This document shows positions 54,601 to 64,000 of a stretch of 64,000 nt of DNA, piece after piece. Source of the stretch: Poa pratensis (Eukaryota; Streptophyta; Magnoliopsida; Poales; Poaceae); contig CAMZMU010000063.1 of NCBI GenBank assembly GCA_947311845.1, positions 120,236,135 through 120,300,134 of the forward strand, given 5' to 3'. Position 1 is the first letter of the stretch. The number at the start of each line of letters is the position of its first letter. Position numbers and translations under genes: made by a program. The notes beneath the pieces were generated by a model that saw only the letters and a list, made by a program, of their open reading frames with translations, made no database searches and was not told the DNA's origin.

Positions 54601-57600
54601 TAAGAGCTTCCATTATGTCCTTTGCAGCATCAAATGCACTTGCTGCAGAAGTTACCCAACCAAGTCCATTGTTACGTCGTAATGCAATTTGTGAACTCTC
54701 TGCCCCAGTTGAACTCTGTTGACCTTGATCATGGCCGGTACCTGTACCACCTTCAACAGCAGATCTGTCCATCTCTTGTCCTTGGAGGTTGCCCCCCTCA
54801 TGAGGACCTGCGGCGCCACCTGATTGGGCAGCCTGATGAACCTGGTTATCAGAAGTCAAAGTACCACCGACATTATTGGCAGCATTGTTTGCCAACATAG
54901 CTTGCTGCATACGCTGCTGAGCTAACATGTTTCTTCCCATTTCAGTTTTAGTAGCAACGTCACGCCGCTCCATCAAGTATGTACGAAGCCAATAATACAA
55001 GGCCTGCACGAACAGCTGTCAGATGTGTACATACAGGGACAAGAATATGCATTTTTGAAGTTCCAATATCCAAAAATAACATCGATTTTACCTGCGGATA
55101 AACTTGAGCTATCTTCAGCAAAACCAATTTGCAGTGTTGTGCTTCACTTCTCTGCAATGATAGTAATAATTGAGGGATCCATGAAAGCCAAACCCAATGG
55201 GGCAGCTGCTCGAGATATTTATCCAAAGCCCTTCCCACTGGTTCATTTTGTGTATCAAAGCTGAGGAGATACAGAATTCGAGCTAGATGGCTCCTCGAGT
55301 TTGAAACTCCGTATTTGACACCCTGGAAAAAACAACTTGCGGCATATTCAAGCCAAACCTCTTCATTTGTTTCTTTGAAAATCTGCACCAAGCATAACAG
55401 TCGTAATTACTCAACAAATCTGGAAACATAAGGGGCACTGTTAACATAGAGGGTCATAGGCATACCATGTCGCAATAATTTCCCCAGCTAATCCAACCTT
55501 TTGGCAAATGCTTAAAAAGCGTGATTGCGTTTGAATAGGCAACGTTCGCATTCTCGCAGTCGTTCATTTTCAGCATGAAGTCACCTTTTAGACGAAATAT
55601 TTCTGCTTTATTTTTCACAGGGAAAAATTCCAAATTGGTATTGTTGATCAAGTTAAGACCACTGACTAGTTCGCCTTTCATATCTAAGTATGCCTTAGCT
55701 TGTTCGCATATCTTCACAAATGCTTCCTGCAATAAGATCATAATTGCGAACTGGTAAGATAAAAAGACACTGGATGGGGAACGAGCAGTAAATAAAATTT
55801 TCATCGTAGAGACAGTTACCTGAACTTCCATTGTAGCATGCCCATACATTTTATCAAGTATAGTAACACAAACATCAGGAAGACCATGCTTGCGAGTGAT
55901 GTGAGCAAGCTTGTTAACATTCCAAGCCTTGTCTCGGTAACCAAGATGATGAAGTTGAGGATTTGTTTGGCCAAAATCCTTGAACGCATCTATTACCGAA
56001 TTGTACATTTCATTCCTCCACTGGAGCAGGTCATACCAAATAGTCGTATTGTCCCAATCGTTAGGAGTCCGAAGTCCATGTTTCAAGGATATCCTTGAGA
56101 TCAGCAAACGAATTCTGGTGATTTGAATTGGCACCAGAGTTCCCTGAAGCTGGTTTGCTCCCATTGGCAATGTCAAGAAGTATTTTAGAGGACTCTTTCA
56201 CTTCAACCAACTGCTGAAATTGCTGCAGCAGAGGCATTCTGGACTGCACAGACATTTCAGGCAACTGCCACCACTGTTCCAGTGCAAGTTCAACACCTTT
56301 GCTGACAAGGTTCTCAGCCTCTCCCACGCCATTAGTACCTTTGTCATGAAGAGTGAAAAATGCTTGAATCATACGTAACTTTGGTGTTTCTTCTACTTGA
56401 GCTTTTGGAATTACATTCTCCTTCATATACGCCCAGTCAGGCACCTTCCAGAGGCAGTCTAAAAGAATCTCATTATTCTCGACACCTTTTCCAAAATCAG
56501 CCAAAACTTCCCACTGACCTAATTGAGTTGCACAAGACAACCACTGTTCTTCCCAAAGACACATTTCAGCCTTCGGGACAGTATTATTGTATGTGCCCTG
56601 AGTTGCTTTGATCATTGCCTGGTAAAAGAGGGTTTGCGCCTGCTGCCAATAGCCATGCTGAACAAGTGACAGCCCAGCTCTAGTTTCTGCAGTAATTGAT
56701 CTTCTCTTCCATAATCCATACCGCATGTCGTCTTCGTTCAGAAGCCTATATAACTCGGCCAATGACTCAGAGCATTTAGGCTCATTCATAAGCAGCATGT
56801 GACTCTCAAGTAATGCGATTGAAGTATGCCAGGCATTGCAAGTTTTTCCAATATATTTGATCAGCTCGCTAGGCATGCGTGGTTGAGGATGGCTCAAATG
56901 AAGACCTTCAAGAAGTGCTTGGGCTACATTAGGCCTGCATCCCTGCTGCCTCTTGTGGTAGTCTTTTGATAAAAGTGCAATTATTGGCTTGGCTAATGCA
57001 ACTTGTTCTTCTTTGTGCAAGGTAACCCAAACAATTGGGAAGACAAGAACCCACAAATGATATGCAACATTGGGATCAGCAAAAGCAAGTTCCTTCAGCG
57101 GAGCCATGACATCTGCCACCTGCATAAATTAAAAATAGCAAAAAACTTAGTACTACACATGGATTACATTCAGGACAAAGATTTCTTACAAGCAACAAAA
57201 AGGAAACCTATGAACCAAATTGTAACAGCTGGCAGAAAAAGGTTATATAAACACATAGCCAAATCCAGATTATCCTGGCACCATGAAAGTTTAAAAGGCA
57301 TGTATTTACCACAAGTTTGCTTGCTTCATTTAAGAACTGAGAATGCCTCGTCGTCAAAGAATCGAATGATAGTGAACTGCCATCCAAGTTTTCATGAGCA
57401 TCAGGAACCTGCTGTGGCATGATAATGCGATCTGGAACTGGACCCGCTATCGTAAGCGGGGGAAGTCGAGCAGAATTTGAGGCAAGTGTAATTGGCTCGT
57501 TTTCAACTAGTATAGCCAAAATGAGATCCAAGCCTTGCTTCAACCAGAAAACATCACTCACTGCCTCCCAGTCCTGGGTTTGTATTATAAACTGCAGTCT

Positions 57601-58391
57601 AGCAAATAAAGTCTTTCCCACGTAGTCATGGTAAAGCCTAAAGAACCGCTTCCTCATTTCAGGATCTTTAGCCCTAAATCCAAGCATGTGTTGTCTCTCA
57701 ACCTTATGAAAATACTCCTGCCTGGAAGCCAATGGATATCTGCAGGAACAAAATAAAATAAAAAAGAGACCAAAAATACTAATAATAATATAATTCGCGT
57801 CATAGAGATGTTCTTACTTGGTCGAATCACCGCAAAGTGAATAAAGAAGCTGCAGATATTTTGCATCCCATTCTTCTTGTGCAGATGAGGGGAAACTTTT
57901 CCTGTCAACCAATGATAACTTCTGAAGATAAGTTACTATATCTTTTGGGTTAAGCGAATTAACAGAGCCGGCAGATGAAGAAAGACTGTAGTCATCCTCA
58001 ATCCAAGCCTTTATCATGTCTAGTATGCATAGAAGAATGCTGGAATCAGTGCCTCTCTCTGAAAGAAGTGTTTGAAGGATCTGTCCCATATTTGTCTGTA
58101 CTCAGAAGAGCCCATCACCCTCTCGCTTATGAGCTTTAGGACAGTCTTCATGTTACTTATGACAGTCGAATCAACAGTAGGGCGCGAGCTAACAGCTGAA
58201 TCCATTTCTGGCCTCTGTCCCTAAAAGTATTGCAATGTCAATTTCCAAGGTAATAGACCATGGTGTATACTGAGTCTCGTCAGAAGATCTATGCATGCGA
58301 TGCGAATCAAACCACATAGTTAAACAATTAACAAAAATAAAAAATGATATGTTTAGTCATTAAATGGGTAATTATAACATACAAAGTAATA

Positions 58392-58539
58392 CTTCCTCAG
58401 TTCCGAATTATAAGATGTTTTAGCCTTTTACAGATTACATGTATTTAGACGCATTTTAGAGTGTAGATTCACTCATTTCAGTCTGTATGTAGTCCACATT
58501 GAAATTTCTAGAACATCTTATAATTTGGAACGGAGGGAG
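58392..58539. mobile_element. Stowaway-type MITE in TRA1 intron
   Basis: The 148-bp element reads cttcctcagttccgaattataagatgtttt.. and its inverse aacatcttataatttggaacggagggag, flanked by TA. It is intronic, so it does not affect coding. Confidence 0.85.
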
Positions 58540-58887
58540 TAGTTAATTTTAAATAAAAACATCTTAAAGAAGCTGTGGGACCAAGTCACCAAGTGGAAGC
58601 ACAGAGCCTGAGACTATAGAATTGATATTCAAGAGTAGCGTGACAACTAGCCAATCATGTTTGTGGATCCATACAATGCAACAAAGTTTGCTGCACAGAA
58701 AGTTGAAGTGACCTGTGCTTCACCCTAGATAAGTATCTTGTTGTAACTTTTTATTTCAGTTCACTTAAAATTAATGCTAAGATATCCTACGGACATAAGA
58801 GTAATAGATGAGAAGTGAAATCCCAAGCTATAAGAGATTAAAAAGGCACATTGCTTGCAGATAAATATGTTAGCGTGTTCATACTTA

Positions 58888-58936
58888 CTCCCTCCGTTCC
58901 AAATTAACTGACGCAAGGAATTTGGAACGGAGAGAG
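58888..58936. mobile_element. Short Stowaway derivative in TRA1 intron
   Basis: The 49-bp element reads ctccctccgttccaaatt..aatttggaacggagagag between TA dinucleotides. It is one of the smallest possible forms, keeping little more than its two ends. Confidence 0.8.
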
Positions 58937-61900
58937 TAATGCATTAATGTAAGGTAAAGAAGATCACAAAACTACGTCAACATACTTGTCGGGACGCTGC
59001 CAGCAGTAGATCCCATATCACGTGCAAGGCGTTGCAGGACACGAAGAAGCAAGCTGATAAATGGATCAATGAAATTCTTCTGTACTTCTGCAAGTGCATT
59101 GAGGACAAACAGTGCAAAGCTTATTATGGAGTTGGCATTGCTAGGTTCAAGTGAAATCTGTGGAGTTGTCACAGCAGCAAGATGCTTCTGAATGAGATCC
59201 TGAACTCTTTGATAGAGCATTTTTATTTCTGGCGGTGTTGTAGCTGCTTCAAGTGGGAAAGCACTGAATACCATCTTTAACAGTGAACAAAGAGACTTTC
59301 CAGCATCCAGCATTTTGTTATTGAAGCAAGGTTCCAGTATCTAAACGCAAAGAGTTCAGCACATATCAAATATAAGATATATCTATCTAGATCCCATCAG
59401 TTATAGGAATCTGACGAAGACCATGTCAAGAGAAGAGGAATTAATTATTAACTTACTTGAGAAATATGGTTGATGTTATTCCGGATGAAGAGACGGGGTT
59501 GTTTTTCCAAGACTTTGTTCATAACATCAAGACCCTGTGCAAGGGCTGTTGCAGGGTCCTTGGACTGGGAGGGTGTCAGATTCCCAAGCAACTTCTCTAG
59601 ATAATTGAATTTAACATTGGCATTTGGCCAAACTTCCAAAGCTTGCGTCAGTAGATCAAGAGCTTGCTTGTACATTGAAGTAGATTCCTTTTCCTTAGGT
59701 TCAATCACCAGCGACACCTATTGTCCAAATCAGTGAATTTATATGAGTATCCACTACTTAAAACCAAAGACGCAATGTAAATTCCAATGTGCAGGAGAGC
59801 ATTATATGACACTGGAAGGATGAACCAGCTAACACAAATGCCTTAACAGCCTACCAATACAATCCAAATGTGTAATTGTGTTTTTACGTAAGGGGAAAAG
59901 TCACAGGTTGTCTAATTGTGATATATGCTTCAAACACAAAAGTATACAGCATCACAATATGAGAAGTATATCTTAGAAACATGTGTGCGTTTAGAAAATC
60001 TACTGATTCAGCTCAGTACATTATCTAAAGCGTATAAAAAGTAAAAGTAAAAAAGATAATCACCCTTATAAGGAAAGTAATTATCATCTCCTCCATTGCA
60101 GCATTAGGTTTATACTCCTCGTCTGGTTGCCCAGAAGACCCTGGAGTTTCAATATTAGGTATGGATGCTCCACCAGGTGACATCACACCGAGAGGTTGTA
60201 AGCTTTGTTCAACCTTCACCCTCTTACTCAAATCATCAGCAAACATGGGAACATCTGAAGAGCGTTTCGGATCACCACCAATAACAGTAGGGCTAAGCAT
60301 ATCAACAATCTGGTTCTGGCTCTCACTTTCCTGAACTACTTTCATCTCATCCTGTCTCTGTCTTTCCCACGCCACTACCAATCCAGCAAGTTCAATTGCA
60401 AGGCGTCGGTTTTCAGCAGTTGTGTTGTATGGTAACCCAAGACGACTAAGAGAGTTGACCATCTGGGGAACAAAATGGGCTCTGCAACTATAGAAAAGTG
60501 CCGCATGGCGAACAATAAGCTGGAATATGTGAATCATGTTGGGAATAGAATGGCCTTCCTCCACTAGGATTTTCTTTGTGTATCTGATCCATATTGGCAT
60601 GCGAGTATCCCCAGGAGGGAGTCTTCTAGGAAGAGCAGGCATGAGAATATCAAGAGCTTGCTTCACTAGTAACTATTTTCAGGTTGGCATGTCCGTAATA
60701 GAGCAATGAAAACCTGGGCAAAAAAATAGGTCATACTAGTGGATATAACAAGCTGTAAACAATACAGAATTATAACAGGAAAAATTATGTTAACCTACCT
60801 GTAAAATTATCTTTTCAGGGGCTTGATACGCCTCTAAGAAATGGCAAACATTTACAAAGGCCCATTGTTTGCTGGAATTATCTTCGCGTTTAAGATGGTT
60901 CCAGCCGAACTTGATGAGTTCCTTTCGATGGTGAACAAGGTCATTCTGAAGATACTTCAGAAGTAATGTGGCAAGCTGAAGGAGTTCTATTCTTAAAGGC
61001 TCATCATATTCAGCACTGACCTAGACATATGAAGAGAAGATCAATTACCCTCATGAAGGAAAAAGCCTTGGCATGTATTAAGATGGAGTGGACTATTGCT
61101 CACCTCTTCCGGAGGATCGAGAAGCTTGTCAACAATGATTTTAACTATAGCAGGATCAACAACTTCCCAACTTTGACCACTTTGGAAAGAATGAGCTAGC
61201 ATTGGAAGGATAAGTATCTGCATAGCAACAACCAAATGATCTTGCCCATACTGTTTTAGTTGGAATATGTTCAGAAAGTGGCTCAGAATAGTTTTCTTCA
61301 AAGTTGGAGCATATCCTTCTGCAACCTAAATATGACATTCAATGTGATAAGAAACATGAAGCACTAAAAAATACAATAAAATGATTCCTTAAATTAGAAC
61401 AAGAAATGGTGTTACCTCTATGACATAAAATTCCTTAAGAAAGCTATAATCTATTCGGCTACGGTACAAGAATATTGATAGCATATCAAAGAGTGCACCA
61501 ACTTCAGTACGATCGTGCCTTAGGTAATTCAGGAAGCATTTTATGAGCCGTTTGCTTTCCATCACCTGGTTAGAAAGCAAAAATATTAAAACCAATATCT
61601 GGATAGAGAAGTGCAACGTGGATGCAATATGCTAAGTAACCATAGTAAGTCAAAATATTAACCACATCACTGTTATAAGATTGCAAAGGAGTAAAAGACA
61701 TATATCATGCGTGTATCTTGTCAACAGGAACTCAACTATCAAATCTAAAAAATAATCTTCTGGACTTTCAAGAAAAACCTTCAATCTAGAGGAAGTATGT
61801 GCATAGGAGTGACTCAATGCAAGAGAGTATTCAGATATGTATAAACCGGAGCGCATAAGTGCTCAACTGTAAGAGATTTATTGATAATGCACAAACCAGC

Positions 61901-63017
61901 ATAATTTTCATGTGACGGTACTAATTGCTTGGGATTGTCAAACTGCTACACTGGCAGAGTGCTAAAGTAGCATTTCAGAAGGATATGATACTAAAACACA
62001 GAATATCTACTGAGCACAAAATTATGAAAAGCTAGTATATTTGAAACCTTTAGAGCATACAACATGTGACAGATTTATTTCGTGTGCAATAAATTCAACA
62101 TGGTAATTAATAGTGCAAAAGGAGACGCAAAACTAAAGTAACTAAAAACTGAAAGAAAATCCAGAAAAGTGTCCAGCTCAATTGCTAGCTATCATCTAAT
62201 ACACAGACAGAGGACACAAGCAAGTAAAGAGCACAAGAAAGAAAAGATAGTAACGAACAAAACAGAAATTAAGATAAGTTAAAATACATTTTTGTCAACA
62301 TGAACATGGCAGAGTCAAAATATCAAAGATGGTGTACATGAGCAATGAACAGAGGCATCAAAGGAGTTACTGCAAAACGAAAAAAGCTACCTGCGGTAAA
62401 CTCAATTCTTGCTCATTTTGCAGGCGAGCAATTCTTGCAGGTGATTTCCAAGCAAGCAACAACGTGTCAAAGACAACCCGGTTATCACGGAGCCACTCGG
62501 GCATCAATTTCACAAGGGTTGAGATAAGCTCTAATCCATTAAAATAACTATCTGAACCAGTAACCATGTTTGATGAAGATTGGCCGGTAAAACTATCAGT
62601 TGTGACTCCCGTTCCTTCATCCTTTACCGAGGACAATAGTTGATTAGCAGGTCCCGAGGAAGGTAGTTGAGCAGAAGCTGCTTCAGTCTGAGGGTAAAAC
62701 TGTGAAAAGGCACTAGAAAGTATCTTTTGAGGTGACTTCGCAAGTTCATCCCGTAATTCTCCAGTATCAGAGCAGATTATGTACATAAACCTGAATTTTT
62801 AAAAAGCAAGATTAATAAATTTTTGGACAAGATATATCTGGTTAACTCTTTGGTAATCGCAGGAGCAAGAGGAGAATTTCAAAGTTGATAACATCACAGG
62901 ACCAAAGGCTTTGCACTCTTCCGATATAACTTACAGGGAACAAGAAGGCGTCCAGCTACTAAATGCAACTAAAGCAATGAAAATAAGAACAATCTAACGG
63001 GAAATTTTACTCTTCTA

Positions 63018-63073
63018 CTCCCTCCTAGCGGGTGTAGTCAGAATGCAGTTCACTTATTTTGGATCGGAGGGAG
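63018..63073. mobile_element. Short Stowaway derivative in TRA1 intron
   Basis: A 56-bp element between TA dinucleotides reads ctccctcctagcgg..ggatcggagggag. The words agcgggtgtagtc and agaatgcagtt inside it recur just outside (63,080-63,130), which indicates a local duplication around it. Confidence 0.65.
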
Positions 63074-64000
63074 TATTAAAAAACCATTTAAATGTCAGAA
63101 TGCAGTTGTGCTACTAGCGGGTGTAGTCCATCCAAGTGATTTCATATTATTTTGGACAAGCTATTTTTTACCAACCTTGTATTGTTATTTCAATCATCTT
63201 GTCAGTGGCTAATTTCAGGTGATATGCTATATGCTGTGTGAGCACTGCACGTGCAGCTGAGCTGGAGTACCTTCTGGATTGACAAAATATTTTTTTATAC
63301 GCACATAGAAAGAATCCAGTATAACCCAAAAAAAAATCACTTCTGGATTATACCAGCCAAAGTCTTTGAAGCTAATTAATCTACCCAAGTTCGGTACAGT
63401 AGTAGCTTATAACCACAAACTGCATGCAGTACTAAGTGGTTGTCTGAGTTCGGAGAATTAGATTTGGATTTTCATAATTCTTTGTTTGGATAAAGCACGT
63501 AGTTTCTGTTAGGATGAATTTTTCTGTTGCCGAATTTATTCAAAACGCAATTGTACAAAAACGTTAAATGGTCATTTTTTTCCAAAACTCAGATTTCTGG
63601 TTTTGCGAGAACCATGTTTTCCGTATCCATGAGTTAGTAAGACTAACCAAACATGGTTTTACTTTTTTACGCTATTAAACATGCTCAAGAAAAATGTGTT
63701 CTGCAAATACTCTGTACCCAAACAACTCTTAAGTGATGCTTTTAAAGCTTCACAATGTTACACAAACAAAAGCAGTTAATCATGCATCATCGATAAACAC
63801 ATGATCTGATAATGTGCCTACCTTCTGAAATACTTTGGATGGCTTAATCGAGCAAGAAAATAGTCAACAGCCTCCACAGCATATCGGTTCAAAAACTTGG
63901 AGAGTGGAGCACGGTAAGGGCTGTTGATTTCACTATAAAATTGATCTTCAGGAAGTGCCTTCTCCAAATCTATTACCAAGGTGACAAGGTCATCCAAGAA

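Larger units (their letters stand above)
51683..64000 (-). pseudogene. TRA1: TRA1/TRRAP-type PIKK scaffold gene, 3' part, with five frame lesions
   Basis: Exons on the minus strand: 64,000-63,822 (runs off the window), 62,790-62,391, 61,565-61,416, 61,325-61,104, 61,020-60,800, 60,713-60,064, 59,717-59,457, 59,340-58,986, 58,220 to ~57,830, 57,739-57,310, 57,119-55,820, 55,726-55,466, 55,382-55,092, 55,003-54,566, 54,228-53,797, 53,614-53,336, 53,221-52,819, 52,715-52,567, 52,412-52,206 and 51,800-51,683. Tra1/TRRAP is the activator-binding scaffold of SAGA and NuA4 histone acetyltransferase complexes. HEAT repeats, a FAT domain (ADLKDILETW, then QWRNEMYN) and a kinase-like domain without catalytic residues (IGGRAPNKILF in place of the GDRHxxN loop) are readable. 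Frame lesions lie near 60,672, 58,992, 58,090, 56,079 and 51,776. The last one puts the FATC end (LCMMDPTWHPWF, 51,686-51,721) out of frame. Confidence 0.85.

Noticed and set aside
1..64000. tRNA, rRNA or other structured RNA genes
   Set aside because: I looked for cloverleaf A/B-box patterns and rRNA-like stretches by eye and saw none convincing. A covariance-model scan would be needed to exclude small ones.

Overview
This is nuclear DNA of a grass, most likely a Triticeae species (wheat, Aegilops or barley type). Plant introns with GT..AG ends, Stowaway MITEs starting CTCCCTCCG, PIF/Harbinger, Mutator, hAT and LINE remnants, and a few low-copy genes between them all point that way. I see no bacterial, organellar or viral features. 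All calls come from reading the sequence; no database was searched.

Region 1-23,310 is a damaged tandem duplication. A block running from inside exon 1 of a small, probably mitochondrial, membrane-protein gene to inside the PSPG box of a UDP-glycosyltransferase (UGT) occurs at 2,081-8,097 and again at 17,253-23,030. The left copy keeps the whole small gene and a 3'-truncated UGT. The right copy has a 5'-truncated small gene and a full-length UGT. About 9.2 kb sits at the junction: a decayed GRF zinc-finger gene, a PIF/Harbinger-like element, an orphan gene, a 155-bp repeat array and a frameshifted MULE transposase. A third, older UGT relic lies at 1,274-1,763. All three UGT copies carry damage.

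Region 23,780-34,290 holds two degenerate LINE pieces, an intact glycine-rich secreted protein gene (27,865-28,446) with a duplicated G-box promoter segment, and two PIF/Harbinger-type elements that abut at a single TAA. The second carries a transposase relic split by a 5'-truncated LINE with its own target-site duplication.

Region 34,490-45,800 is a three-unit cluster. Units A and B pair a broken F-box gene with an exon-2 relic of a GPI-anchored-protein gene. Unit C has the intact two-exon GPI-anchored-protein gene (44,500-45,790). Several elements can be dated relative to the duplications because the sister unit shows the empty site.

Region 46,270-51,600 is repeat-rich DNA with an interleaved direct duplication and LTR-like sequence. 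Region 51,683-64,000 (minus strand) is the 3' part of a TRA1/TRRAP gene (scaffold of SAGA and NuA4 histone acetyltransferase complexes). Its protein sequence is well preserved, but five exon indels break the reading frame, including one that removes the FATC C-terminus. It reads as a recent pseudogene, or as a locus whose sequence needs checking.
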